This document shows, piece by piece, positions 27,942-38,052 of a DNA stretch of 64,000 nucleotides. Source of the stretch: an uncultured beta proteobacterium (GTDB taxonomy: Bacteria > Pseudomonadota > Gammaproteobacteria > Burkholderiales > Rhodocyclaceae); assembly GCA_903908065.1 (NCBI GenBank), contig CAIVQO010000043.1, positions 1-64,000 of the forward strand. Reading direction: 5' to 3'. The notes below the pieces were generated by a model. It searched no databases. It worked only from the letters and a program-made list of their open reading frames with translations, and had not been told where the DNA came from. How positions within the stretch are numbered: position 1 is the stretch's first letter; each line of letters begins with the position of its first letter. The translations under genes and the position numbers were made by a program.

Positions 27942-28797
27942 GGGGCAACCTAGCGTAAATGGGGGCCATGGCCTCGTTTTGGGTCAACTCGATCATCGAT
28001 TCACGGGCCAACTCGAGCAAGGCCAGAAAACTGACCACCAGGCCCTGGGCGCCCAGCGAAAGATCAAAGAGCTGCTCGAACACGATATAGCCGCCTCCCT
28101 GCAAACGGCGCAGGATGATGCTCATGTGTTCGCGCACGGACAGTTCTTCGCGATGGATCTTGTGATGCTGATGCACTTTCGCCTGCTTCATCAATGCCAG
28201 CCAGGCGAGTTGCAAGTCGTGCAGCGTAACCTCGGGTTGGCGCTCGACGACCTTGTCCGCAATCCAGACCGTGATCCACTCGTAGTCGCGCCCGACCTGC
28301 GGCATCTGGTCAAGGCGCGCCGCCGATGCTTTCATGCGCTCGTATTCGATCAGGCGACGCACCAGTTCGGCGCGCGGATCTTCCGGTTCGCCATTCTCGG
28401 CCTTTGGCGGCCGTGGCAACAGCATGCGCGATTTGATTTCGATCAGCATCGCGGCCATCAACAGGTACTCGGCGGCCAGTTCCAGGTTGCCCTTGCGCAT
28501 CGCCTCGACGTACTCGAGGTATTGCGCCGTCAGCGGCGCCATCGGAATGTCGAGCACATTGATGTTGGCGCGACGAATCAGGTAGAGCAGCAGGTCGAGC
28601 GGGCCCTCGAAGGAGTCAAGGATGATTTCCAGCGCATCCGGCGGGATGTAAAGGTCGCGCGGCATTTCCGCCAGCACCTCGCCGTAGATCCTTGGCAGAT
28701 GCGCGCCCGCCTCCGGCTCAGGAGTCGGCGCTGGCGGTACGGCGATGCCGGCACCCGGCATAGCCGCCAGATCAGCGATGGCTTGCGTTTCGCTCAT
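27925..28797 (-). CDS. scpA: Segregation and condensation protein A (kleisin)
   Basis: A 290-residue kleisin bridging the SMC heads. The N-terminal winged region starts with [21 protein letters not shown] after about 60 variable residues. [20 protein letters not shown] is the helical SMC-neck-binding segment, and a C-terminal winged helix (about 215-285) binds the other SMC head. The order trpS, scpA, scpB, rluB with overlaps is common in betaproteobacteria. The ATG overlaps the trpS stop by four bases. Confidence 0.93.
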   Translation of the reverse strand: MSETQAIADLAAMPGAGIAVPPAPTPEPEAGAHLPRIYGEVLAEMPRDLYIPPDALEIILDSFEGPLDLLLYLIRRANINVLDIPMAPLTAQYLEYVEAMRKGNLELAAEYLLMAAMLIEIKSRMLLPRPPKAENGEPEDPRAELVRRLIEYERMKASAARLDQMPQVGRDYEWITVWIADKVVERQPEVTLHDLQLAWLALMKQAKVHQHHKIHREELSVREHMSIILRRLQGGGYIVFEQLFDLSLGAQGLVVSFLALLELARESMIELTQNEAMAPIYARLPHASAV

Positions 28798-29996
28798 GGG
28801 TAGTCGATACCGATCGCCTCGCGCACATCACGCATGGTCTCCTGAGCGAGCTTGCGCGCCTTTTCACAGCCGTCTGCAATGATGTTGCGCACCAGTTGCG
28901 GATCCTCGAGGTACATGGCGGCCCGCTCGCGCATCGGTTCCTGCTCACGCAGGACACCTTCGATCACCGGCTGTTTGCATTCGATGCAGCCAATGCCGGC
29001 ACTGCGGCAGCCCGCCTGCACCCAGGCCTTGACCTCCTCGTTCGAGTAGATCTGGTGAAATTGCCAGACCGGGCACTTTTCCGGATCACCGGCATCGGTG
29101 CGCCGCACGCGTGCCGGATCGGTTTGCATGGTACGAATTTTCTTGGTGACAGACTCCGCATCCTCACGCAGGGTGATCGTATTGCCGTAGGACTTGGACA
29201 TCTTCTGCCCGTCAAGGCCCGGCATCCGCGACGCTTCGGTGAGCAGCGCGTCCGGTTCGACCAGAATCATTTTGCGGGTGCCTTCGAGCCAGCCGAACAG
29301 GCGCTCGCGATCGCCCAAGGACAGGCTTTGCGCCTCGTTGAGCAGGGCATGGGCCTGATCCAGCGCCTCGGTTTCGCCCTTCTCCTGGTAACGGTTGCGC
29401 AACTCGTCGTAAAGCTTGGCCCGCTTGCTGCCGAGCTTCTTGACCGCTTCGCGCGCCTTGTCCTCAAACCCCGGCTCGCGGCCATAGAGGTGGTTGAAAC
29501 GTCGTGCAATCTCGCGGGTGAATTCAACGTGAGGCACCTGGTCCTCCCCCACCGGCACCTGGTTGGCGCGATAGATCAGGATATCTGCCGCCTGCAACAG
29601 CGGATAGCCGAGGAAGCCGTAGGTCGTGAGGTCCTTGTGCGTCAGTTTTTCCTGCTGGTCCTTGTAGGTCGGCACCCGTTCCAGCCAACCCAGCGGGGTC
29701 ATCATCGACAGCAAGAGATGCAGTTCGGCGTGCTCGGGCACCTTGGACTGGATGAAGATGGTTGCCTGCGAGGGATCGACACCCGCCGCGAGCCAATCGA
29801 CCACCATTTCCATGGCATTTTCGGTGATCGTGCCCGGCTCATCGTAGGCAGTGGTCAGCGCATGCCAGTCGGCGACAAAAAACAGGCAGGGAAATTCGTG
29901 CTGGAGCTTGACCCAGTTGGCCAGGACGCCGTGGTAGTGGCCAAGGTGGAGGCGCCCGGTGGGACGCATGCCGGAAAGTACTTTTTCAGCGTACAT
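28794..29996 (-). CDS. trpS: Tryptophanyl-tRNA synthetase
   Basis: A class I aminoacyl-tRNA synthetase of 400 residues. The HIGH-type motif is in PTGRLHLGHYHG (about 12-23). Tryptophan-binding segments (DWHALTTAYD, GFLGYPLLQAADIL, GEDQVPHVEFTREIA) follow, and KMSKS appears intact in GQKMSKSYGNT near residue 260. About 65 residues after KMSKS form the extended C-terminal part of the longer betaproteobacterial form, with CIECKQ cysteines. The start ATG is one base after the M50 protease gene's stop. Confidence 0.96.
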   Translation of the reverse strand: MYAEKVLSGMRPTGRLHLGHYHGVLANWVKLQHEFPCLFFVADWHALTTAYDEPGTITENAMEMVVDWLAAGVDPSQATIFIQSKVPEHAELHLLLSMMTPLGWLERVPTYKDQQEKLTHKDLTTYGFLGYPLLQAADILIYRANQVPVGEDQVPHVEFTREIARRFNHLYGREPGFEDKAREAVKKLGSKRAKLYDELRNRYQEKGETEALDQAHALLNEAQSLSLGDRERLFGWLEGTRKMILVEPDALLTEASRMPGLDGQKMSKSYGNTITLREDAESVTKKIRTMQTDPARVRRTDAGDPEKCPVWQFHQIYSNEEVKAWVQAGCRSAGIGCIECKQPVIEGVLREQEPMRERAAMYLEDPQLVRNIIADGCEKARKLAQETMRDVREAIGIDYP

Positions 29997-29997
29997 A

Positions 29998-30642
29998 TCA
30001 GAAACCGAAGAGAACCCGAATCAGGGAATTGAACAAGCGCAGAAAGGGGCGCAGGATGGTATCCAGCAGCCCCAGAAACAATAAGGCCAGCAGGATAGGA
30101 AAGCCCCAGCGCTCAAGCTGGGCAAATTTCCATGCTGCCGCTGATGGTAGCAGGCTCACCACGATACGGCCACCATCCAGCGGCGGGAGCGGCAGCAGAT
30201 TCAGGACCATCAACACGCCATTGATGCCGATACCTACCCGCGCCATCTCCTTGAGTGCTTCCGAATAGGCATGCTCCGGACTGCCGGCAACAACTTTCAG
30301 CAAGAGCGCCCAGCCGAGGGCCATCACGAGATTGGCGCCCGGTCCGGCCGCTGCAACCCACAGCATGTCCTGTTTGGGCCGTCGCAGGTTGGAGAAATTC
30401 ACCGGCACCGGCTTGGCCCAGCCGAACAATAAACCGCCTGCCGAGAGCAGGAGAATCAGGCCGGGGACGAGCAAGGTCCCCACCAAGTCTATGTGGCGAA
30501 GCGGATTCAGACTGATGCGCCCCATTTGCCACGCGGTTGGATCGCCAAAATGCCGCGCGGCGTAGCCATGAGCAGCCTCATGCAGGGTGATCGCAAAAAT
30601 GATCGGCAAGGCGGAAATCGCCAGCGTCTGGATGAGGTTCAT
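29998..30642 (-). CDS. Site-2-type zinc metalloprotease (M50, YwhC-like)
   Basis: A 214-residue integral membrane peptidase starting at the ATG at 30642; a longer frame upstream overlaps the YciO-like gene and is not supported. The zinc site is HEAAHG (residues 21-26) in the first helix, and a NLLPLPPLDGG motif with the third ligand lies in the C-terminal third. Five or six transmembrane helices are visible. Family members cleave substrates within the membrane. The small YwhC branch lacks a PDZ domain and its substrates are unknown. It precedes trpS by one base. Confidence 0.85.
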   Translation of the reverse strand: MNLIQTLAISALPIIFAITLHEAAHGYAARHFGDPTAWQMGRISLNPLRHIDLVGTLLVPGLILLLSAGGLLFGWAKPVPVNFSNLRRPKQDMLWVAAAGPGANLVMALGWALLLKVVAGSPEHAYSEALKEMARVGIGINGVLMVLNLLPLPPLDGGRIVVSLLPSAAAWKFAQLERWGFPILLALLFLGLLDTILRPFLRLFNSLIRVLFGF

Positions 30643-30656
30643 GGGGTGTCTGGATT

Positions 30657-31286
30657 CTACGCCTCGAGTCCGAAGGGCTCCAACGGCCCCTGCCCCGCCC
30701 GCACCAACTCCGGCGCCGCTCCGGTCAGGTTGATCACGGTCGTCATGTCGATGCCACAACGGCCGGCATCGATGACCAGATCCACCAGCTTTTCCAGGCG
30801 CCCTCGTATCTCGTCGGCCTCGGCCAGGGGAGCCTCATCGCCCGGCAGGATCAGTGTCGAGGTCAGCAAGGGCTCATTCAGTTCGTCGAGCAGGGCCAGG
30901 GCCAGGGGCGACTTGGGCACGCGCAGGCCGATCGTCTTGCGCTTGGGATGCAGCAGACGACGCGGCAGTTCGCGGGTGCCCTCCAGGATGAAAGTATAGG
31001 CGCCCGGCGTTACCGCCTTGAGCAGACGATACTGGCTGTTATCGACGCGGGCATAGGTCGCGATTTCCGACAGGTCCCGGCACATCAGGGTGAAGTGATG
31101 ACGCTCATCGACCCCTCGAATCCGGCGAATCCGGTCCAGCAAGGGGGCGTATCCGGAGACCCCGGCCAGCGAATAGGCGGCATCGGTCGGCAAGGCAATC
31201 AATCCTCCGCTGCGAGCGATTTCTGCCGCCTGCTTGATCAGGCGCGGCTGCGGATGCTCGGGATGGATCTGGAAGAGCTGGGCCAT
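30657..31286 (-). CDS. yciO: L-threonylcarbamoyladenylate synthase-like protein (YciO/Sua5)
   Basis: A 209-residue YrdC-fold protein. The nucleotide pocket appears in GGLIALPTDAAYSLAG (about 29-44), HHFTLMCRDLSEIATYA, and the GLRVPKSPLALALL segment. The ending (VINLTGAAPELVRAGQG) fits the YciO subfamily. Sua5/TsaC make threonylcarbamoyl-AMP for the t6A base of tRNA. YciO paralogs have the same fold but often cannot replace TsaC, so its in vivo role is unclear. It is followed closely by the M50 protease gene, as often seen in this clade. Confidence 0.85.
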   Translation of the reverse strand: MAQLFQIHPEHPQPRLIKQAAEIARSGGLIALPTDAAYSLAGVSGYAPLLDRIRRIRGVDERHHFTLMCRDLSEIATYARVDNSQYRLLKAVTPGAYTFILEGTRELPRRLLHPKRKTIGLRVPKSPLALALLDELNEPLLTSTLILPGDEAPLAEADEIRGRLEKLVDLVIDAGRCGIDMTTVINLTGAAPELVRAGQGPLEPFGLEA

Positions 31287-31375
31287 GCGGTAACTAAGGC
31301 TGAACGGGATAAAAGCGAGATTTTACCGGCCGCAGGGGACCACGGCACGGCAAACCGGAGGGTCAGCGAGCTGAC

Positions 31376-32215
31376 TTACAGCCGGGACCAGACGGGCGTC
31401 AGGTCGTCCGGCAATTCCGGCAGGCGGCCCAGATCGATCCAGCTTTCCCCCGGGCCATGGAAATCCGAGGCGCGCGAGGCGAGGAAGCCGAATTTTCGGG
31501 CAACCGAGGCAAATTCAGCGATTTCGTCGTCCTTGTGCGCACCGGAGATCACTTCAATGCCCTGCCCGCCGAGGTCGCGGAAAGCGCCGAACATTTCCAG
31601 TCGTTCGGCTTTGGACAAACGATAACGACCCGGGTGGGCAATCACCGCAATACCTCCTGCGTCGTGGATCCAGCGCAAACCATCTTCCAGGGTGGCCCAT
31701 GCATGATCCACATAGCCCGGCTTGCCCTTGGCCAGCCAGTGATCGAAAACCGACTTGACGTCCTTGGCGTGGCCTAGCTCGACGATATAGCGGGCAAAGT
31801 GGGCGCGGCTGATCAATGCCGGATTGCCGACATGGCGCAAGGCCCCCTCGTACGCCCCATGAATCCCGACCTTGTCGAGTTCGGCCGCCATGCGCGCTGC
31901 GCGGGAGTCGCGACCACTGCGTATATGGTGCAGCCCTTCCGCCAACGGCCCATTGTCAGGATCAACACCGAGGCCAACGACATGGACCGTCTGGTCGTCG
32001 CCCCAGGAAATCGACACCTCGACTCCATTGACAAAATTCAGACCCAGATTGGCCGCCATTGCCGATGCCTCCGCCAGGCCGCCGATTTCGTCGTGGTCGG
32101 TCAACGCGAGCAATTCGACACCGTTTTCGCTGGCACGACGCACGACGTCGGCGGGCGCCAGAAGACCATCGGACACGGTGGAATGGCAATGCAGGTCGGC
32201 GTTGAGCGCTTTCAT
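31376..32215 (-). CDS. PHP-domain phosphoesterase (RNase AM / YciV-like)
   Basis: A 279-residue PHP-fold phosphoesterase. Metal ligands are visible in DLHCHSTVSDG (residues 7-17), ALTDHDEIGG (near 36-45), NGVEVSISWG, HPGRYRLSKAE near 195 and SDFHGPGESW near 256. Relatives hydrolyse 3',5'-nucleoside bisphosphates or trim RNA 5' ends (RNase AM). Which of these applies here is not shown by sequence. It overlaps the following alpha/beta-hydrolase gene by four bases and precedes the YciO-like gene by 89 bp, the usual genomic companion. Confidence 0.8.
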   Translation of the reverse strand: MKALNADLHCHSTVSDGLLAPADVVRRASENGVELLALTDHDEIGGLAEASAMAANLGLNFVNGVEVSISWGDDQTVHVVGLGVDPDNGPLAEGLHHIRSGRDSRAARMAAELDKVGIHGAYEGALRHVGNPALISRAHFARYIVELGHAKDVKSVFDHWLAKGKPGYVDHAWATLEDGLRWIHDAGGIAVIAHPGRYRLSKAERLEMFGAFRDLGGQGIEVISGAHKDDEIAEFASVARKFGFLASRASDFHGPGESWIDLGRLPELPDDLTPVWSRL

Positions 32216-33081
32216 TCGACAAAAAACTCCTCAATCAGACGTGCCACTTTCGCCGGCTGATCATGATGCAGGTTATGGCCTGAATCCTGTACTTCGACTT
32301 CGCGAATATCCTTGAAGCAGGCAATGCGCGCACGATACTCCTCGGAATCGACGGCGAACAATTGCCTGAAGACGAAGGAGTCGGGAGCCGTCACCCACAG
32401 TACCGGGGCGGAAATTCGTCGCCACAACGCCATCGCTTCCTCGACCCGGTAGATGATGGGATTCACCCAGCGATGATACGGATCAGCGGCCAGATGGATG
32501 CCACCAGCGCCATCGTCCTCGCCCATGTGTTCGGCCAGGTAGGCTGCCTTTTCGTTCGACAGCCGTGGATTTTCCTTTTGCAGCCGAGCAGCAAAGGCCG
32601 CCCGATCCACATAGGAACGAAAGCTCGGCGTGTCGCGCAGTTGGTCCAGCCAGTTGGCGTAACGCTCGGGCGCCTCTTCAGGCTGATAGCGGCGCAAACC
32701 CAGGCCCTCCAGGTTGACCAGACGAGCGATGCGTTCCGGGCGGATTCCGGCGTAAATGCAGGCCGCATTGCCGCCCAGGCTATGCCCGACCAAACGCACC
32801 GGCTCCTGGGGCGAGTAATGCAGCAGCAAGGCATCCAGGTCGGCTATGTAGTCCGGAAACCAGTAGACGTCGTTGTTCCACTGCGAGAGGCCAAATCCGC
32901 GCCAGTCCGGTGCCACGACATTCCACTCGCGGGCCAGGGCGTCGATCATGAACTGCCAGGACGCCGACACATCGCACCAGCCATGCAGAAGGAACAGAAG
33001 TGGCGCGCCGTCGTCGCCCCAGAGGCGGATATGCAGGCGGCGACCACGGATGTCGAGGAACTCGGATCGGGAAGCTTTCAT
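32212..33081 (-). CDS. Alpha/beta-fold hydrolase
   Basis: A 289-residue hydrolase. The oxyanion segment LLFLLHGWCDVSASW is at residues 28-42. The nucleophile elbow is VGHSLGGNAAC (serine near residue 100), an acid lies in the AVDSEEY region, and the histidine is in VQDSGHNLHHDQ near the end. A helical cap domain fills about 130-215. It resembles serum hydrolase-like or epoxide/lipase-type esterases. The substrate is unknown. Translational coupling to the PHP gene (ATGA) is seen, but no functional link is obvious. Confidence 0.8.
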   Translation of the reverse strand: MKASRSEFLDIRGRRLHIRLWGDDGAPLLFLLHGWCDVSASWQFMIDALAREWNVVAPDWRGFGLSQWNNDVYWFPDYIADLDALLLHYSPQEPVRLVGHSLGGNAACIYAGIRPERIARLVNLEGLGLRRYQPEEAPERYANWLDQLRDTPSFRSYVDRAAFAARLQKENPRLSNEKAAYLAEHMGEDDGAGGIHLAADPYHRWVNPIIYRVEEAMALWRRISAPVLWVTAPDSFVFRQLFAVDSEEYRARIACFKDIREVEVQDSGHNLHHDQPAKVARLIEEFFVE

Positions 33082-33158
33082 CCGCCTATTTTAGCGGCCG
33101 CAAACCGCAGGTCGCACCTCGAATTGGCGCGATCTACTGAACAGCGGCCCTCTTCCGA

Positions 33159-33602
33159 TCAATCAGGAATCACCGCCGTGGCCTCGATCTCGACGCGTGC
33201 CGCATCCTCCATCAGGCCAGCAACCTGTACCGCCGTCATGGCCGGGAAATTGCGCCCGATCACTTCGCGATACACGGTGCCAAGCTGACGATACGCGGCA
33301 AGGTACTCGCGCTTGTCGAGCACGTACCAGGTCATCCGGATCAGGTGCTCGGGACGACCGCCAGCCTCGGCGAGAACGGCGACGATGTTCTCCAGGGCCT
33401 GGCGGGCCTGGGCAACAAAATCGCTGCTGTGGAAGCGGCACTGGCTATCCCAGCCTATCTGTCCTCCGATGGCAATCACGCGCCCACGCGCCTCGATTCC
33501 ATTCGAGTAGCCCTTGGGCGGTGCCCAGCCCGGCGGCTGCAATACGCGATTGCGTGCGGCCGACTCCTCCTCAACCGCCAGACTTACGGTCGCGGCGCCC
33601 AT
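33159..33602 (-). CDS. RidA-family protein (Rid/YjgF)
   Basis: A 147-residue Rid-family protein. The conserved IAIGGQIGWD segment, ARQALENIVAVLAEAGG and the C-terminal VEIEATAVIP with the active-site arginine just before it are present. Rid proteins hydrolyse reactive enamines/imines to ketones and ammonia. The ATG touches the TGA of the aryl-CoA monooxygenase gene, so the two are made together. That suggests it clears an imine produced from the oxygenated aminoaryl-CoA intermediate. This role is inferred from the neighbour. Confidence 0.85.
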   Translation of the reverse strand: MGAATVSLAVEEESAARNRVLQPPGWAPPKGYSNGIEARGRVIAIGGQIGWDSQCRFHSSDFVAQARQALENIVAVLAEAGGRPEHLIRMTWYVLDKREYLAAYRQLGTVYREVIGRNFPAMTAVQVAGLMEDAARVEIEATAVIPD

Positions 33603-35905
33603 CAGGCGACCAGCGCGAGTTGCGCCGCGCGCTCCAGATTTCGTTCCAGTTGAACCTTGCCCCCCTGGTAAGGCCGAGGCCAGACAATGTCCTTGACACC
33701 TTGCTCGGCAGCGGCATGCAGCGTCCAGGACGGATCAGCCAGATGCGGACGGGCCAGGGCGCACAGGTCGGCGCGGCCGGCGGCGATGATGGTATTGACG
33801 TGGTCGGCCTCGAAAATGTTGCCTACCGCGATGGTCGGCACGTGGAGTTCATTGCGTACCTGATCCGAGAAGGGCACCTGGAACATGCGCCCGTAGATCG
33901 GTGCCTCGTCCTTGCTCACTTGCCCCGACGAGACATGGATGATGTCGGCGCCCGCGTCACGAAACAGGCGCGAGATTTCCACCGCATCATCCGGCGTGAC
34001 ACCCCCGGGAACCCAGTCGTGGGCAGAAATGCGCACCGACATTGGACGCTCGGCCGGCCACTCGGCGCGCATCGCCTCGAACACTTCGAGCGGGAAGCGA
34101 CAGCGGTTTTCCAGGCTGCCGCCGTAGTCGTCGGTCCGCTGGTTGGTCAGCGGCGAAATGAAGGATGACATCAGGTAACCGTGGGCGGCATGGAATTCGA
34201 CCAGATCAAAGTCGGCGCTGGCGGCACGGCGCGTGGCAGCGACGAAGTCCGCCTTTACCTGATCCATGTCGGCCCGTGTCATTTCCTTCGGCGTTTGTGA
34301 CACGCCGGCGATATACGGGAGCGGCGAAGGCGCAATCAAGGGCCAGTTGCCCGAGTCGAGCGGCAGATCAATGCCGTCCCAGGCCAGTTTGGTCGAGCCT
34401 TTGCGCCCCGCATGGCCGATCTGCATGCCCATTTTGGCCCGGCTATTAGCGTGCACAAAACCGGTGATGCGTCGCCAGGCCGCTGCCTGTGCGTCGGTCC
34501 AGATGCCGGCGCAGCCTGGGGTGATGCGCGCATCCGCCGATACGCAGGTCATTTCCGTCATTACCAGTGCCGCGCCGCCGAGGCCGCGCGCTGTGTAATG
34601 CTGGAAGTGGAAGTCGCCGGGCATGCCGTCGGTGGCCGAGTAGGTGCACATCGGCGAAACTACGACCCGGTTGGTAAGCGTCATGCCGCGCAGATTGAAC
34701 GGCGTAAACATCGGCGGTACGGCCTTGGCTCCCGGGGGGGTGACGACCCCGCACTTTGCAGCAAACCAGCGATCGAAATCGTCCGTATAGCCCTGATCGC
34801 GCAGCTTCTGGTTGGCGTGACCCACGCGCTGGCTGCCGGTGAGCACGGCGAACGCAAACTGGTCGGGCTCCATATGCACATAGCGATCGACATGCTCGAA
34901 CCAGGTCATGCGGTTGCGCGCGGCGCTTTGTAGTTTGAGCGCCTCGATCTCGCGTTCGGCCTGGTAGCGCGCCAGCCGCTGCGGTACTTCGCCATCGCTG
35001 CTGTTGAGCACCTTGACCAGGGCGCGCGCGTCTTCCATTGCCAGCTTGGTGCCGGAGCCGATGGTGAAGTGCGCGGTATGAGCGGCATCGCCCAGCAGCA
35101 CGATGTTGTCCTTGAACCAGCGCTCGCAGAGTACCCGATTGAACTTGATCCACACGGCCGAGCCGCGCAAATGCCGAGCATTGGAAATCAGTCGCGCACC
35201 TTTCAGCATGTCGGCAAAAAGCTGCTCGCAGAAGGCGATGGATTGGTCCGGCTCCATTTTGTCGAGCCCAGCGCGCAGCCAGGTCTCTTCGGGGGTCTCG
35301 ACGATGAAGGTCGCCCACTCCTCATTGAACTGGTAGGCATGCAGGTTGAACCAGCCCCACTCGGTTTCCTTGAACGCAAACGTGAAGGCGTTCAGCTTCA
35401 TCTTGGTGCCAAGCCAGATGAAGCGGCATTTGCGCACGTCGATGCGGGGATTGAAATGCTCGGCGTACTTGGCGCGCGTCATGGAATTGACGCCGTCGGA
35501 GCCGATCACCAGATCGTAGTCGCGGGCATAGTCGTCGGGGTCCTTGAACTCGGTCTCGAATTTGAGGCTGACGCCCAGTTCGCGCGCGCGCGCCTGGAAT
35601 ATCTGCAACAGTTTGAGCCGACCGATGCCGCAAAAGCCATGGCCGCCGGAGATGATGCGGCGTTCCTTGAAAAAGACGTCGACATTGTCCCAGTGATGGA
35701 AATTTCGCTCGATTTCGGCTACGACCTGGGGGTCATCCTCGCGGAAGCCATCCATGGTCTTGTCCGAGAACACAATTCCCCACCCGAAGGTACTGTCGGC
35801 CTGATTGCGTTCGAGTACCGTGATCTCGCAGGCCGGGTTGGCCTGCTTCATCAGAATTGCGAAATACAGCCCGGCCGGACCACCCCCTAGACATACGATG
35901 CGCAT
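33602..35905 (-). CDS. Bifunctional aryl-CoA monooxygenase / OYE-type reductase
   Basis: A 767-residue natural fusion. Residues 1 to about 370 form an FAD-dependent aromatic hydroxylase ([14 protein letters not shown] at 7-20; [16 protein letters not shown] near 278). Residues about 395-767 form an FMN old-yellow-enzyme domain ([43 protein letters not shown]). This architecture is that of 2-aminobenzoyl-CoA monooxygenase/reductase and salicylyl-CoA 5-hydroxylase, which attack CoA-activated aromatics. The RidA partner slightly favours an aminoaryl-CoA, but the substrate is not settled. A consensus promoter with an overlapping palindrome lies 42 bp upstream. No CoA ligase is nearby. Confidence 0.85.
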   Translation of the reverse strand: MRIVCLGGGPAGLYFAILMKQANPACEITVLERNQADSTFGWGIVFSDKTMDGFREDDPQVVAEIERNFHHWDNVDVFFKERRIISGGHGFCGIGRLKLLQIFQARARELGVSLKFETEFKDPDDYARDYDLVIGSDGVNSMTRAKYAEHFNPRIDVRKCRFIWLGTKMKLNAFTFAFKETEWGWFNLHAYQFNEEWATFIVETPEETWLRAGLDKMEPDQSIAFCEQLFADMLKGARLISNARHLRGSAVWIKFNRVLCERWFKDNIVLLGDAAHTAHFTIGSGTKLAMEDARALVKVLNSSDGEVPQRLARYQAEREIEALKLQSAARNRMTWFEHVDRYVHMEPDQFAFAVLTGSQRVGHANQKLRDQGYTDDFDRWFAAKCGVVTPPGAKAVPPMFTPFNLRGMTLTNRVVVSPMCTYSATDGMPGDFHFQHYTARGLGGAALVMTEMTCVSADARITPGCAGIWTDAQAAAWRRITGFVHANSRAKMGMQIGHAGRKGSTKLAWDGIDLPLDSGNWPLIAPSPLPYIAGVSQTPKEMTRADMDQVKADFVAATRRAASADFDLVEFHAAHGYLMSSFISPLTNQRTDDYGGSLENRCRFPLEVFEAMRAEWPAERPMSVRISAHDWVPGGVTPDDAVEISRLFRDAGADIIHVSSGQVSKDEAPIYGRMFQVPFSDQVRNELHVPTIAVGNIFEADHVNTIIAAGRADLCALARPHLADPSWTLHAAAEQGVKDIVWPRPYQGGKVQLERNLERAAQLALVA

Positions 35906-35947
35906 CGCCTGCTCCTCCCCGTTCGGCCAATTAGGACCGTTTGTTAT

Positions 35948-35975
35948 ATTTTAGATCTAAACTATTATTTGTCAA
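35948..35975 (-). promoter_or_regulatory. Strong promoter with overlapping palindromic operator
   Basis: On the minus strand a perfect TTGACA (35970-35975), a 16-bp spacer and TAAAAT (35948-35953) lie 43-70 bp before the monooxygenase ATG. A perfect 12-bp palindrome, TTTAGATCTAAA (35950-35961), covers most of the -10 box, the position expected for a repressor. The TTAGATCTAA core is reminiscent of MarR/TetR-type sites. No regulator gene is adjacent. Confidence 0.7.
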
Positions 35976-36100
35976 GCCCTACCGTTGATTTGGGATGCCG
36001 CATGGCCAAAACCGCTCACTCCGATCGGCCCGGACCCGCAAAGTCGATCGAATAGAATACCCGCAACTGCAACCGAAGATCCCCAGTTCCCAGAATCCCT

Positions 36101-37168
36101 ATGAATACCCTGTTCGTCACCGGTGGCGCCGGCTTCATTGGTTCGGCCCTGGTGCGTCAATTGATCCAGGAAACCGACTGGCGCGTGGTCAATGTCGACA
36201 AACTGACCTATGCCGGCAATCTCGAATCGCTGGCGGACCTCATTGACCATCCGCGCCACTTCTTCCGCCGCATCGACGTTTGCGACCGAGCGGCGATTGA
36301 TGCCCTGTTCGCCGAATTTGCGCCGGCTGGCATCATCCATCTGGCGGCCGAGTCCCATGTCGATCGCTCGATCCACGGCCCGGGCGATTTCATCACGACC
36401 AATATCCACGGCACCTATACCCTGCTCGAAGCCGCCCGCGCCCACTGGTCTCGCCTTCCTGCCGGCGACAAAGCCACCTTCCGTTTCCACCATGTCTCCA
36501 CCGACGAGGTGTTCGGCTCCCTGGGCGACAGCGGGCTCTTTCTGGAAACCAGCCCCTATCAACCGAATTCGCCCTACTCAGCCTCGAAAGCCGCCTCCGA
36601 CCATCTGGTGCGGGCCTGGCATCACACCTACGGCCTGCCGACCCTGATGACCAACTGCTCAAATAACTACGGCCCCTGCCAGTTCCCGGAAAAACTGATC
36701 CCATTGATGATCCACAACGCCATATCGGGCAAATCCCTTCCCATCTACGGCAAGGGCGACAACGTGCGCGACTGGCTTTACGTCGATGACCATGCCCGTG
36801 CCCTGCGCCTGGTCTTCGAGCGAGGCATCCCCGGGGAAACCTACAACATCGGGGGCCACAACGAGAAAACCAATCTCGAAGTGGTCGATCGCCTGTGTGC
36901 CCTTATTGACGAATTGAAGCCTCGCGCCGACGGCAAGAGCTATCGCGAGCAGAAAATCTCGGTGGCGGATCGCCCCGGCCACGACAAACGCTATGCCATC
37001 GACGCCGGGAAAATCCAGCGCGAACTGGGCTGGACACCCGCCGAGAGCTTCGATTCCGGCATGCGCAAGACCGTCGCCTGGTATCTGGACAACCCGGACT
37101 GGGTCGCGCATGTCGTATCGGGCGAATACCGGCAATGGATGGATCGCAACTACGGAGACCGCACATGA
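36101..37168 (+). CDS. rfbB: dTDP-glucose 4,6-dehydratase
   Basis: A 355-residue extended SDR enzyme making dTDP-4-keto-6-deoxyglucose. The NAD motif [12 protein letters not shown] is at residues 5-16. The catalytic STDEVFG loop (Asp-Glu pair) is near 131-137 and YSASKAASD near 161. It is the first gene of a compact plus-strand rfbBACD operon, overlapping rfbA by four bases (ATGA). The 195-bp gap upstream is shared with the divergent monooxygenase. I did not identify a clear plus-strand promoter in it. Confidence 0.96.
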   Translation: MNTLFVTGGAGFIGSALVRQLIQETDWRVVNVDKLTYAGNLESLADLIDHPRHFFRRIDVCDRAAIDALFAEFAPAGIIHLAAESHVDRSIHGPGDFITTNIHGTYTLLEAARAHWSRLPAGDKATFRFHHVSTDEVFGSLGDSGLFLETSPYQPNSPYSASKAASDHLVRAWHHTYGLPTLMTNCSNNYGPCQFPEKLIPLMIHNAISGKSLPIYGKGDNVRDWLYVDDHARALRLVFERGIPGETYNIGGHNEKTNLEVVDRLCALIDELKPRADGKSYREQKISVADRPGHDKRYAIDAGKIQRELGWTPAESFDSGMRKTVAWYLDNPDWVAHVVSGEYRQWMDRNYGDRT

Positions 37169-38052
37169 ACACACGCGGCATCATCCTCGCCGGCGGTTCC
37201 GGCACCCGCCTGCATCCGGTCACGATTGCCGTATCCAAGCAGTTGCTGCCGATCTACGACAAGCCAATGATTTATTACCCGCTAACCACGCTGATGCTGG
37301 CGGGAATCCGGGAAATTTTGCTGATATCGACACCCCAGGACACACCGCGTTTTACCCAGTTGCTGGGCGACGGTTCGCAATGGGGCCTGTCAATCACATA
37401 CGCCGTACAGCCCAGCCCGGACGGACTCGCCCAGGCCTTCATCATCGGCCGTGACTTCATCGATGGCCATCGCTCGGCCCTGGTCCTGGGCGACAACCTG
37501 TTCTACGGCCAAAGCCTGGTTGAGCAAATGCGACGTGCAACGAACAAAGCCACCCCCGGCGCGACGGTATTCGCCTACGCGGTGAACGACCCGGAGCGGT
37601 ATGGGGTAGTCGAATTCGATGGCGCAGGCGCCGCTGTGAGTATAGAAGAGAAGCCCAGGGCGCCGAAGTCACGTTACGCGGTGACAGGCCTGTACTTCTA
37701 CGACGAACAGGTATGCGATCTGGCCGCGAAACTCAAACCCTCCGCACGTGGCGAATTGGAGATCACCGACCTCAACCGCATCTACCTTGAGCGGCATCAG
37801 CTACACGTTGAAACCATGGGTCGCGGCATGGCCTGGCTGGATACGGGAACCCACGATTCGCTGCTCGAGGCCAGCCAGTTCATCGAGGTCATCGAGAAGC
37901 GCCAGAGCCTCAAGGTCGCCTGTCCCGAAGAAGTCGCCTGGCGCATGAAGTGGATCGACAATACACAGCTCGCCGCGCTCGCCGAACCGCTGGCCAAGAG
38001 CCGCTACGGACAGTACCTGCAAAACCTGCTGAAGTACGAAACGCGTGCATGA
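37165..38052 (+). CDS. rfbA: Glucose-1-phosphate thymidylyltransferase
   Basis: A 295-residue nucleotidyltransferase forming dTDP-glucose from dTTP and glucose-1-phosphate. It starts at the ATG at 37165 inside the rfbB stop. The signature [17 protein letters not shown] at residues 9-25, the FYGQSL loop and [16 protein letters not shown] are present. The order B-A-C-D differs from the enteric B-D-A-C. Confidence 0.96.
   Translation: MNTRGIILAGGSGTRLHPVTIAVSKQLLPIYDKPMIYYPLTTLMLAGIREILLISTPQDTPRFTQLLGDGSQWGLSITYAVQPSPDGLAQAFIIGRDFIDGHRSALVLGDNLFYGQSLVEQMRRATNKATPGATVFAYAVNDPERYGVVEFDGAGAAVSIEEKPRAPKSRYAVTGLYFYDEQVCDLAAKLKPSARGELEITDLNRIYLERHQLHVETMGRGMAWLDTGTHDSLLEASQFIEVIEKRQSLKVACPEEVAWRMKWIDNTQLAALAEPLAKSRYGQYLQNLLKYETRA

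Noticed and set aside
28896-30032. A 378-codon plus-strand open frame opposite trpS
   Set aside because: It is antisense to a complete tryptophanyl-tRNA synthetase with all motifs, and no start context is present.
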